This document shows positions 1 to 8,145 of a DNA stretch of 64,000 nucleotides, piece by piece; positions within the stretch are counted from its first letter, which is position 1, and each line of letters starts with the position of its first letter. The translations under genes and the position numbers were made by a program. Source of the DNA: Desulfitobacterium chlororespirans DSM 11544 (GTDB taxonomy: Bacteria; Bacillota; Desulfitobacteriia; Desulfitobacteriales; Desulfitobacteriaceae); the NCBI RefSeq assembly GCF_900143285.1, contig NZ_FRDN01000004.1, positions 586,810-650,809 on the forward strand, written 5' to 3'. The notes beneath the pieces are model-generated. The model was not told the origin of the DNA. It saw nothing but the letters and a program-made list of their open reading frames with translations, and did no database searches.

Positions 1-879
1 CTTTTTCGCCTCGTCCAGGGTCATGCCAATGGCAAGCCCGTGAAAGGATTTTAGTTCATCGCGGCTTACCTTTTTTAAGTAGTCCGTCTCCTGGGGCGGT
101 GGGGCAAATGGTCCTTCACGGGGTATCAGGGTAAATTCGCTGAACTTTAAATAATACGACTCTCCCTCCGGGACTTCGGTGAAAGTCGCCTTCACATCCT
201 GCGTATGGTAGACCTCCATTCCCTGATCCCCTTCAAGAATCCTGCGATCTAGGTCGGGCGGCACGCGGTCCGTCTGGATTTGATACACTTTGAAAACAGC
301 ATCATAACTGCCGTTGCCGTTATCGGTAAGCTGCTTTAAAAACAGCCGGTGCACCCGGATCACATCCTCAATCACACTGCCCATCTGAACATCTCCGCTG
401 GCCGTCACACCGGAGATCCCTGTGCTGTATCTTTTCGGCTTGATCCCGAAATACTTCATCAAGACATCATCGACCTGCTTCTGCGTGCGGATATTAGCCG
501 GCTTTCCCTCTGCCGGCCTGGTATTCATGAAGGCAAAATATAGCACATCATCCTGCAGCGTATTTTCATTGACGGTAAATACTCTGTTATTTACCAGAGT
601 GTGGTGCTCCACAAAATAGTCGTAGTATTTTTTTACAACAGGGGTTGCCGGCTTCGTTGCCTCGTTTTCCGTCCCGTCAGACATAGGGGTATCCTGTGCC
701 GGTGCTGAAACACCAGGCGTTTCGGAAGGTGGAGGAGTATTGTCCGTCTGCTCCCCGGACAGAGCCGGGTTTGTGCAGGCGGACAGCAGCATGGCTATCA
801 GCAAGAATGCACACCCATACCATGCTTTGCTTTTCTTGTTTTTGATGCTATTCCATTTTTTTACCGCAGTCATACCCAT
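1..879 (-). CDS. Putative lipoprotein, partial (C-terminus beyond window)
   Basis: The reading frame is open from 879 to base 1 and continues off the left edge, so at least 293 residues are encoded. The N-terminus has a basic stretch, a hydrophobic core and a lipobox (LLSAC, Cys about residue 34), which predicts an exported lipid-anchored protein. A Pro/Thr/Glu-rich linker follows (about residues 37-75), then a soluble domain with no motif that I recognise. An AAGGAG ribosome binding site lies just upstream of the ATG at 879; a second in-frame ATG at 873 is also possible. It resembles the uncharacterised extracytoplasmic lipoproteins common in Firmicutes. Function unknown. Confidence 0.75.
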   Translation of the reverse strand, partial: MGMTAVKKWNSIKNKKSKAWYGCAFLLIAMLLSACTNPALSGEQTDNTPPPSETPGVSAPAQDTPMSDGTENEATKPATPVVKKYYDYFVEHHTLVNNRVFTVNENTLQDDVLYFAFMNTRPAEGKPANIRTQKQVDDVLMKYFGIKPKRYSTGISGVTASGDVQMGSVIEDVIRVHRLFLKQLTDNGNGSYDAVFKVYQIQTDRVPPDLDRRILEGDQGMEVYHTQDVKATFTEVPEGESYYLKFSEFTLIPREGPFAPPPQETDYLKKVSRDELKSFHGLAIGMTLDEAKK

Positions 880-1174
880 TGCCTCTCCTTGATAGCGTTT
901 ATTTCAAATCAAAACGCCCCATGATTCGGGCAGTTTACCAAGGTCGCCTTGCATCTGATTATGAATATTTTACCATAAAGAAGGGTGTCTATATATCTTT
1001 TTAGCAGCTCAAACTAAGGAAAGTTTAGTTATATTGTTTATCAATACCGGAGTTGCATCTTCATCAGCAATAAATCAAAGCGTAATATAAACAAGTAATA
1101 AGGCGTATGGCGATAAAGACTATGCTGCGGGACAGCTTCAGCTCTCTGAAAATAATACTGATCAAAATTTCAAA
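880..1174. other. Intergenic gap, nothing recognised
   Basis: AT-rich DNA upstream of the lipoprotein gene. It presumably carries that gene's promoter, but no clear -35/-10 pair, hairpin or coding frame could be defended. Confidence 0.4.
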
Positions 1175-1348
1175 TTATCCCGTTTCTTTTTTAATGGAAG
1201 TGGTTTTAACTTGCTCTGCTTTATTGCGGATCTTGCGATCCCGCTTGAACTTTAGCGTTACAGAACCTACACCTTGAATCGGTGTAGAGGTACCTTCAAG
1301 GGTCCAGCCGAAGTTTGCGTAACCATCGGCGTGCGATTTCCTCGATTG
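1175..1348 (-). pseudogene. Decayed fragment of an uncharacterised protein
   Basis: One minus-strand frame reads as convincing protein for about 57 codons between two stops (TAA at 1349-1351 upstream, TAA at 1175-1177). It contains the string GYANFGWTLEGTSTPIQG followed by a very basic stretch (LKFKRDRKIRNKAEQ). There is no start codon or ribosome binding site, so this is a leftover of a larger gene. From memory it resembles a Firmicute family of small membrane-associated proteins with a conserved GWTLE...FKRDRKI signature. That assignment is weak. Confidence 0.4.
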
Positions 1349-1436
1349 TTAAAGTTGAATCCATTGTTGTACTTTCATGCTCACTGCATGCAATCACACT
1401 GTTCTATTTTTTCTCTCCATTTTTTGCTCATAGACA

Positions 1437-2435
1437 TTACTCCAGACTATCGCCGTTTCTGAGTTTTACCCGCATTCTATTGATGATTCGGTCCATGTTC
1501 TCGAGTTCTTTCAAAATTTCTTTGTCCATTGCACTGGTTTCCGTAATCTTTTCTATTCCACCGTTTTTTATGTTGATTCGTTTGTTTGCCGACAAAGCTA
1601 AGCTCGGATCGTGAGTCGCGATAATAACAATCTTTTCCGCATCAATAAGCAGATGTATTGCTCTTTTCCTATCAATTCCTGCATTTTCAATTTCATCGAT
1701 CAAAACAATAGGACTGCTGCTGAGCAGCGCAGTATCGGCAATCATCAATGCCCTCGCTTGACCGCCGCTCAATGCGACGACAGGGGTATCCATGTCAAAC
1801 GTTTCACCTGACAGGTCATTTGCAGCCCATATAATATCTCCCACTAATGTACTGCGATTTTCAATCATACGCCCTTCGGCATGAAGTTCCAGAAACTCTT
1901 TGACAGTCAGATCCATGACAAAATTCATATTTTGCGATAATTGAGCTACCAATTTATTGCTGATCGAAAACCTATTGCTGTAATCTGGACGCTCGCCGTT
2001 AATGAGCAATGTTCTTCGGCTCGGCGTATCCTTATTGGCCATCCACTCAATATCCGCCAGTAATCTGCTTTTACCCGATCCTGTGGGACCAACTATAGAA
2101 ACGATTTCGCCTTTATGCACTGTGAACTCCTTGAAACTTTCCGGATTTCCGCTTTTGTCCGTCCCCGGCAAAATAGTTAATGATGTTACCGTATTTTTAG
2201 TCGGATCTATTAATCGCTGCCCGGCAAAGGCAAGAAAATTCGCCTTCATTTGCTCTTTACTTAGAGCCGATACTTTAAGCTGCATGGGATTCAAACGATT
2301 TAGATATTCCTCAAAGGAATATTCTTTAAAACCAAATGTATTTAGTTTGTTTTCGTTAAAAAACGACACAACAAAAGGATATTTCATCTCCAAATCAGTT
2401 ATTTTCATGCTTAAAAGCTCTTTTATGTCCAACAT
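1437..2435 (-). CDS. Solitary ABC-type ATPase with DUF542-like N-terminus
   Basis: This is an ATP-binding cassette protein of about 332 residues. Visible motifs are Walker A (GPTGSGKSR), ABC signature (LSGGQARAL), Walker B (PIVLIDEIENAG) and an H-loop (ATHDPSL). The first 50 residues (ITDLEMKYPFVVSFFNENKL) resemble the short DUF542/DUF1858 helical domains but lack their cysteine. No permease gene is nearby and the protein has no membrane segments, so a soluble ATPase, perhaps in protein or cofactor maturation, is more likely than a transporter. It follows the GTPase gene by about 40 bases and is the last gene of the minus-strand cluster. The ATG at 2435 fits the AGGTG ribosome binding site best; GTG 2444 and ATG 2441 are alternatives. 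Confidence 0.75.
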   Translation of the reverse strand: MLDIKELLSMKITDLEMKYPFVVSFFNENKLNTFGFKEYSFEEYLNRLNPMQLKVSALSKEQMKANFLAFAGQRLIDPTKNTVTSLTILPGTDKSGNPESFKEFTVHKGEIVSIVGPTGSGKSRLLADIEWMANKDTPSRRTLLINGERPDYSNRFSISNKLVAQLSQNMNFVMDLTVKEFLELHAEGRMIENRSTLVGDIIWAANDLSGETFDMDTPVVALSGGQARALMIADTALLSSSPIVLIDEIENAGIDRKRAIHLLIDAEKIVIIATHDPSLALSANKRINIKNGGIEKITETSAMDKEILKELENMDRIINRMRVKLRNGDSLE

Positions 2436-2476
2436 TATCATCACCTGATTTTCTCTTACTTACATGCTCCACTTCT

Positions 2477-3151
2477 TTAGTATCTTCGCGGAGTTTCCTT
2501 CAAATCTCCAAGTCTTTTTTTCCCAAAACAAAAAGAACAAAGGGCCGCCGGCATATCATACCGGAGCTCTTTACCTTTTAGAGTAGCGATATTCTCGTTA
2601 CGATCGTAAATTAAAGTGCTTAATTCAAACGCCCCCTGACCATTCAAACCATTCACATGGATAATCGTTGCAGCTGGATTCACGGCATTTACTTTGGACG
2701 CAAACACCTCTCTCTCGGCTTGTGATACAACATCACCTTTTGTTATGACAATGACATCAGCTGTTGTCAGCATCGGACCGATCTTTTTGGGGGTGTTGAT
2801 CCCACTTAGATTATCAACTACGCAAATAGCTTTTACCCCCACAATAAAAGGTGAACATCTGTTGCAGAGTCCCGCACTTTCGGTTATCAGCAAATCAAAT
2901 TTTGCAGAAACTCCCCATTTTACGAAATCTTCAATCGTGTTGGCGAAATAATGATCAGGGCAAAGGGAGTTGGAAAGAGCCTTTTTGACTTTTATATTCT
3001 CTCTTTCGTATAAGATGTCATCATCGGTATATAGACAGTCAAACTTTAATAAGCCAACAGATAATAATCTCTGCTTTAATGCTTCGATAGTTTTGATAAT
3101 GACTGATGTCTTCCCGGACGACGGCGGTCCGGCAAACGTCACTAAATTCAT
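2477..3151 (-). CDS. UreG/HypB/CobW-like P-loop GTPase
   Basis: The protein has 224 residues and starts MNLVTFAGPPSSGKTSV, a P-loop directly at the N-terminus as in HypB, UreG and CobW metallochaperone GTPases. A Walker B-like DLLITESAGLC and a VITKGD guanine-specificity motif (NKxD-like) are visible. Cysteine pairs occur in CNRC (about residue 113) and near the C-terminus (CSFC), possible metal ligands. Family members use nucleotide hydrolysis to insert metals or cofactors. The gene lies between an MFS transporter and a solitary ABC ATPase, and the two NTPases probably act together on an enzyme of the cluster; that is inference. GGAG lies 10 bases before the ATG. Confidence 0.75.
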   Translation of the reverse strand: MNLVTFAGPPSSGKTSVIIKTIEALKQRLLSVGLLKFDCLYTDDDILYERENIKVKKALSNSLCPDHYFANTIEDFVKWGVSAKFDLLITESAGLCNRCSPFIVGVKAICVVDNLSGINTPKKIGPMLTTADVIVITKGDVVSQAEREVFASKVNAVNPAATIIHVNGLNGQGAFELSTLIYDRNENIATLKGKELRYDMPAALCSFCFGKKRLGDLKETPRRY

Positions 3152-3252
3152 ATAGAGTTAGCTCCTTTCCCAAGCGAAAATAAACGACGGTATAGGATTC
3201 GGTAGTATTGTCATTATGCAATGCTTTTTCTTTTCGCCGCTGATTAATCAGA

Positions 3253-3283
3253 AATGCCATAACCCATTGACGGCTATGGCATT
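3253..3283 (-). terminator. Hairpin between MFS and GTPase genes
   Basis: AATGCCATA at 3253-3261 pairs with TATGGCATT at 3275-3283, a 9-bp perfect stem with a 13-base loop just downstream of the MFS stop codon. There is no long T run, so it may be a weak terminator or an mRNA-processing hairpin inside the cluster. Confidence 0.45.
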
Positions 3284-3312
3284 CCTGTTCATAAGGGAGA
3301 AAAATATTACAG

Positions 3313-4716
3313 CTATTTCCCTTCCTCTGCCAAGTCAAGTTTCTTAAGCGGAAAGCTTACAAGTAAGGCGATTACAGCAAATGCTGCCGCAAGACCACAA
3401 GCAATTTTGATACCGCTGACCATGCCGGCCATGGTGATCACCAGCGTGTAGATGGCAATGCTGATTGAACCGCCAAGGTTTTGCCCAAGCTGGACCATTG
3501 AATTGCCCAGCTGGCGAATTTCAGGCCTGATTTGAATCTGCGGTGCGGCGGCGGGAATGACACCACCGGAAGCACCATAAAAGCCGGCCAGAAACATTAA
3601 GCCAAGGACCACGAAAATGGGCGTCGACGGTGTCAGGACGAAAATAAAGGCCAAGGAAACGCCAATTCTGATAACCTGTGCAAAAATGGAAACATTGCGC
3701 GCATTCCCCGCTTTGCCGATCATCCGGCCGTAAATCGGCCCCAGAAACAACCCGGGAATCGAATAGATCGTAATGACCAGACCGGCGTAGGTCGGAGGGA
3801 GTTTCATCACATTGATGACGTAAGCGGGGAGGAAGAAGTAAAGGGCCATAGTGGAAAGATTACAGAAAAAGTTATTCAGCGTCAGGCAAAGGGTGTTTTG
3901 ATCCTTGAGCACCGGAGCCGGGATGAACGCTTCAGTTCCTTTTTTCCGGATGATAACGATGAGCCAAACCAGACCGAACGCAGCAACCGCGAACAGGAGC
4001 GAGTTGGCAGGGCTGCCGAAAGGCGCATAATTGGTGATTGAAAGAGCCAGGATCAGGCCGGTAAGAAACAGAACGGTGGCAATGGCACCGGGCAGATCAA
4101 AGGTCCCTGTTCTGGCGATAGACTTACCTTCCTCTTTGGTAATTTTTGCTCCGGCCAAAACCAGCAGCGCCCCCAGCAGGAACAGCGGACCAATGATAAA
4201 GTTCACAACACGCCAGCTTGCCGTTTGAATGATAATACCGGTCAGGGTCGGCCCGATCAGCATGCCAATGGCCTGCATCGTTCCTACCGCTCCCAGATAC
4301 ACTCCGGCCTGTTTCATATCGTACATATCCCTGATAATGGAGAAGCCGAGAACATAAATCGCCGGGCTGTAGCAGCCAATCAGGAAGGAAGGAATAACGA
4401 TAGCCCACATGCTGTTGACAAGACCGCGGGAAAAGACGATAACGGCGGTGATTAAATAGGAAACCCAGATCAATGTACGTTTTTCTGCCGGGAACCTGGC
4501 GCCGAGATAGCCGTATAAAGGCATCAGGGCCACGCTGCACACACCGAGAAGGGTTTGAGCCAGTGAAAAGATCGATTCCCCGCCTATTTCCTTGGCTGCG
4601 GCGGGGAGCATTGTTGAGCCGCCGGAAGACATCATGATAGCGGCAATCATGGCAATGTACACCCCAATAACCGTCATGATCTTCTTTCCCGGATTAACCG
4701 CTTGGTATGGATTCAT
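3313..4716 (-). CDS. MFS transporter, DHA2 (14-TM) type
   Basis: The protein has 467 residues and is very hydrophobic, with about 14 predicted membrane segments, the size and layout of the DHA2/EmrB-QacA branch of the major facilitator superfamily. Loop 2-3 carries a YGYLGARFPAEKR stretch that matches the family's G-x-L-a-D-R-x-G-R-K type motif loosely, and segment 5 has GPTLTGIIIQTASWR, like motif C of drug/H+ antiporters. It is co-directional with upstream dehydrogenases and a GcvT-like enzyme, so uptake or export of the cluster's substrate or product is the simplest role. A GGAAG ribosome binding site precedes the ATG at 4716. Confidence 0.85.
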   Translation of the reverse strand: MNPYQAVNPGKKIMTVIGVYIAMIAAIMMSSGGSTMLPAAAKEIGGESIFSLAQTLLGVCSVALMPLYGYLGARFPAEKRTLIWVSYLITAVIVFSRGLVNSMWAIVIPSFLIGCYSPAIYVLGFSIIRDMYDMKQAGVYLGAVGTMQAIGMLIGPTLTGIIIQTASWRVVNFIIGPLFLLGALLVLAGAKITKEEGKSIARTGTFDLPGAIATVLFLTGLILALSITNYAPFGSPANSLLFAVAAFGLVWLIVIIRKKGTEAFIPAPVLKDQNTLCLTLNNFFCNLSTMALYFFLPAYVINVMKLPPTYAGLVITIYSIPGLFLGPIYGRMIGKAGNARNVSIFAQVIRIGVSLAFIFVLTPSTPIFVVLGLMFLAGFYGASGGVIPAAAPQIQIRPEIRQLGNSMVQLGQNLGGSISIAIYTLVITMAGMVSGIKIACGLAAAFAVIALLVSFPLKKLDLAEEGK

Positions 4717-4819
4717 TAAAAATTCTTCCTTTCCAAACTTTTTACTCTTTTAGGTTGAGAGCAAATACCTGGGCGTTATCGGACACTGTTCTGAAAAGAG
4801 CTTACAGGGAAGACGGCAA

Positions 4820-5845
4820 TCAGTACCTGACAACCACCTTCTGTGCCTCTTGGGGATTGCCGGCGACTTTAAGCGCATTAACGATGTCTTCCTGCTTATA
4901 CTGGTGTGACACAAGCACAGAAAGGTCAAATTTACCGGACTTCATCATCTCCAGGACATCGACGGAAAGTTCTTCGTATGATCCATTGCCGCTGCCGCTG
5001 ATATACCAGTTGTTGAAGCAGAGCTTTAAGAAGTCAAAGGTAATCGGATGATGATGCACGCCTACTACGGACAAGAAGGCGTTTCTGCCGGCCAGCTGAC
5101 CAAAGTAAGCAAAGCTCTCATCAACACCCAGAGCGTCGACATACAGATGGGCACCGCAGACCTCGCCGCTATAGCATCGCTGTGATCCGAACTCGGCGAT
5201 GGCCTTGGCTTTGAGGTCTTCCTTTTGCGGGTTGCAGGTAAGGAGATCGAATTTCCGCGCGTTTTCCAGTCGATATTCGGAAATATCAACAATCATAACC
5301 TTATCGCAGCCGTACCACTTGAACATAATGGCGGCGGCCATACCTATAATACCGGCGCCGAAGACAATGGCGGTTTTACCGGGGCCCGGGTTGGTATTCT
5401 TGGCACCCCGGGTACCGACAACAAAGGGCTCAAGGAGGACAGAAGACAGCAGGGGAATCGTTTTGTCAAGCTTAATGGCACTGTAGTTGAGTTCGAATTG
5501 GGGAATATGAATGTATTCGGAAAACCCGCCCACCGTTGCCATCCGCATTCTGTCCCGCTTAGCCTGACCCATGTTCGGAAAGACATAAGCGCCAACGTTG
5601 ACATCCTTAACATTTTTGCCGGTTTCCACCACTTCACTGACCATCTCATGACCAAACTCCGAATCCTTCCAAATCATATTGGCATCGCCGCCCTCCTTAA
5701 AAGCGGCGACATCAGAACCGCAAATGCCGGCTATGACGTTTTTGACGATAATATCATCATCCCCGCACTGCGGATAGGGCAGCTCTTTAAACTCAACAGT
5801 TCCTATACCTTTGTAGATTGCCGCCTTAAACGTTTCAGGTTTCAT
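4820..5845 (-). CDS. Zinc-type (MDR) alcohol dehydrogenase
   Basis: This 341-residue medium-chain dehydrogenase has catalytic zinc ligands Cys42 (GICGSD) and His66-Glu67 (FGHE), a Glu near residue 139 (LLEPFVVG) and a Rossmann nucleotide fold (VFGAGIIGMAAA). The four-cysteine structural-zinc loop found in classical alcohol dehydrogenases is absent; the loop instead reads VFPNMGQAKRDRMRMATVGGFSEY. Together with the SDR encoded just upstream it suggests successive oxidations of an alcohol or sugar-like substrate in the cytoplasm. The start is 28 bases after the SDR stop. Substrate unknown. Confidence 0.85.
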   Translation of the reverse strand: MKPETFKAAIYKGIGTVEFKELPYPQCGDDDIIVKNVIAGICGSDVAAFKEGGDANMIWKDSEFGHEMVSEVVETGKNVKDVNVGAYVFPNMGQAKRDRMRMATVGGFSEYIHIPQFELNYSAIKLDKTIPLLSSVLLEPFVVGTRGAKNTNPGPGKTAIVFGAGIIGMAAAIMFKWYGCDKVMIVDISEYRLENARKFDLLTCNPQKEDLKAKAIAEFGSQRCYSGEVCGAHLYVDALGVDESFAYFGQLAGRNAFLSVVGVHHHPITFDFLKLCFNNWYISGSGNGSYEELSVDVLEMMKSGKFDLSVLVSHQYKQEDIVNALKVAGNPQEAQKVVVRY

Positions 5846-5872
5846 TCCCTATGCACCCCCAATAAGTATTTC

Positions 5873-6733
5873 TTACGGAATTAGTTTCTTCATTCTCATG
5901 TGAGCCGCGCAGGCCCCGTCGATCAGGATATCTATCCCTGATACAAATGACGCATCTTCGCTCAGAAGAAAGTCGACAACAGCCGCCATTTCCATGGTAG
6001 TGCCCATTCTTTTGGATGGAGTAAGCACATTGATCATATTCCACATTCTGTTATCAGGCTTATTCATGCTCTTCGCAAGCTCGATGCTGTTATTCACCGT
6101 ATCGGCGATTCCCGGCGAAACAGAGTTGACTCTGATTCCGTCTCCGCCGAAAAGCACAGCATACTTCTGAGCCATATACATCGTGCCTTTTTTAGCCAGA
6201 GAATAGGCTAAACCGGGGGCAACAGCCTCCCCTCTGGCCATCACGACAGGCTCAACTGTCTTCCACATGGTTTCGGGGTCTGTATCCGCGTTCCACAAGG
6301 CATCATTACATGGATCAAGCATCTCTCTCGGCAGCTGATAGGGAGAAGATGAAGCAAACAGCACAAATGCTGTGCCCGGTCCCATATGGGGTTTGAATAA
6401 CTTCATGGCTGCGACCTGAGCGAGCACATCCACCTCAAAAATGGCCTTCCAATCGCCGCAAGCCGGAGTCAAGCCCGCCACAAGAACAACCCCTTCAATT
6501 GTACCCACCGCCAAAGCGGCCTCCAAAATGCCCTTTACATCCTCAGGTTTTCTGATATCAACAACCATGGATGCGACGTCAATGCCCTTGGCTTTCAGGG
6601 TTGCGGTTCCTTCCCTGACATCGCTTTCCGCAAAACCGGACATCACAACTTTGCCCTTTTTAGACAGGCGTTCAGATACGGCTAATCCGATACCCCGTTC
6701 CCCGCCAATGACTACGTACACTTTGTGATCCAT
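5873..6733 (-). CDS. Short-chain dehydrogenase/reductase
   Basis: The protein has 286 residues with an N-terminal nucleotide-binding motif GGERGIG (the TGxxxGxG element with Gly for Thr), a Ser-rich strand (LFASSS) and the catalytic YxxxK as YSLAK. After the active site comes the typical RVNSVSPGIADT and, near the C-terminus, FVSGIDILIDGA. An insert of about 35 residues (QLPREMLDPCNDALWNADTD region) lies between the Ser and the Tyr, longer than in most SDRs and reminiscent of 3-alpha-hydroxysteroid dehydrogenase-like members. It sits between the unknown 407-residue protein and the zinc dehydrogenase. Substrate unknown. Confidence 0.85.
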   Translation of the reverse strand: MDHKVYVVIGGERGIGLAVSERLSKKGKVVMSGFAESDVREGTATLKAKGIDVASMVVDIRKPEDVKGILEAALAVGTIEGVVLVAGLTPACGDWKAIFEVDVLAQVAAMKLFKPHMGPGTAFVLFASSSPYQLPREMLDPCNDALWNADTDPETMWKTVEPVVMARGEAVAPGLAYSLAKKGTMYMAQKYAVLFGGDGIRVNSVSPGIADTVNNSIELAKSMNKPDNRMWNMINVLTPSKRMGTTMEMAAVVDFLLSEDASFVSGIDILIDGACAAHMRMKKLIP

Positions 6734-6865
6734 GCTTTACTTCCCTCTTTCTATTTTTCAACTATCCCGTTACACTCCAGCGGTTTAGATCCGGGAAAAT
6801 AGGCGTTCCCCATATCTCATCCCAGCCAGGAAACGCCCATGGCCCCATTCATGAGCTAGATAGGA

Positions 6866-8089
6866 TTATAAGCAGAATTTGTCGATTTTCTTACTGATTC
6901 TCAGCTGAAGAATATCTCCGGGGACTCCTTCCGTCTCACGCCATGCAAACCATTGCGAACCGATAAGGGTTTTGCACATACCGTACCACATGGACAGGTA
7001 GGCATGGGTCAGCATGGGGTGACGGCGTTCCAGGTTAGCCAGCGTGATATCGTAAACCGCTTCGTTCTCATCAAAGGCCGCCACAGTATAGGGAACCCGC
7101 AGAACCTGCAGCATAACTTCGATATACCCGCCAAGCACGCGTGCGCCATCCACGTCATTGGGAACGCCGAGCCAATCCCGGAGCCCTTTAATGGCGAAGA
7201 ATTCACCGAAGGCCATCTTGCCGGCGGCATTAAAGACGCACTCTACAATAAAGGCCACCTGCTCTTGTGTGATCTCGTTGGCCGCGATCATCGGGTTCAG
7301 TGTGTTCATAACATAGTCGGCCCCGAGGGGATGCATCACACCTGGATACTGCTCAGCAGCTGTCATCTCCATGTTTAAGCCATTGCGGTATTTATAATCG
7401 CATTCCGCACGGAACTGCTGGGGCTCTTTCAGCATTTGGTCTTCGGGAGTGTACTTGATCTGATCCGCAGTAGCGATCGGACCAAACTTTTCCCAGGTAT
7501 CATGTTCCGGCATCGGGTATTTTTCACGGCTCTCGGCAACGATGCGGCAGTGCAGATCGCCGCAGCCTTTGGCCTCAACCATGTGGTAATCCAGTTGATG
7601 TCCTCCGAAAGCTGCGCCGATTCCATCCAGGACATGGGTTGAAGCGCGGCAAATCTCCGAACCGAGAATATCCCAGGGGCATTCGTCAAGTTCCTTCTCG
7701 CAGCGATATTGGCCAAAGTCGTTGAGACGTCCGGGCATACAGAGACGCTCATCCCCTGAATCCCCATACATGGAGGCCAGAAATCCCCCCGCCATAAAGG
7801 GATGAATGCTGTGATTTTCGGCATGAATTTTCCCATAAGGGCTTGACATGACTCTGTAGATATTATTATAGTTGGCATCGCAGAGCGCTTTGCAGCGCTT
7901 TTCATAATCCGGAATGACAATACGCAGAACGTTGAAAAAGGCTTGATCCATAACCGCGATGTGCCGGCAGGCATAATGATAGGCATCATGAAATGAGATG
8001 AGTTTCTCCCAGGGGGTTTTGATCGCCGGATGATCGGGAAGAGCGCCTTTACCAACATGGCTGGGGATCCGTGTCGCATATTTACTCAT
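6866..8089 (-). CDS. Uncharacterised 407-residue protein of the GcvT-like cluster
   Basis: I do not recognise this family with confidence. The protein is soluble, about 407 residues and rich in Cys, His and Trp. Notable strings are HAENHSIHPFMAGG, CRASTHVLDGIGAAFGGHQLDYH and KGCGDLHCRIVAESREKYPM. The last is loosely like the terminal Cys-containing motif of V4R or amino-thiazoline-carboxylate hydrolase-like domains, which would place a ligand or metal there. Its position directly after the GcvT-like gene (57-base gap) suggests it acts on the same substrate, perhaps as the hydrolase or lyase that defines the pathway. GGAG lies 7 bases before the ATG at 8089; an earlier ATG at 8095 is too close to that site. 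Confidence 0.7.
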   Translation of the reverse strand: MSKYATRIPSHVGKGALPDHPAIKTPWEKLISFHDAYHYACRHIAVMDQAFFNVLRIVIPDYEKRCKALCDANYNNIYRVMSSPYGKIHAENHSIHPFMAGGFLASMYGDSGDERLCMPGRLNDFGQYRCEKELDECPWDILGSEICRASTHVLDGIGAAFGGHQLDYHMVEAKGCGDLHCRIVAESREKYPMPEHDTWEKFGPIATADQIKYTPEDQMLKEPQQFRAECDYKYRNGLNMEMTAAEQYPGVMHPLGADYVMNTLNPMIAANEITQEQVAFIVECVFNAAGKMAFGEFFAIKGLRDWLGVPNDVDGARVLGGYIEVMLQVLRVPYTVAAFDENEAVYDITLANLERRHPMLTHAYLSMWYGMCKTLIGSQWFAWRETEGVPGDILQLRISKKIDKFCL

Positions 8090-8145
8090 AATCATTCTCC
8101 TTTTAGGTTCAGTTTTAATAACGGTGACTTCTTTTCATTGCCGAA

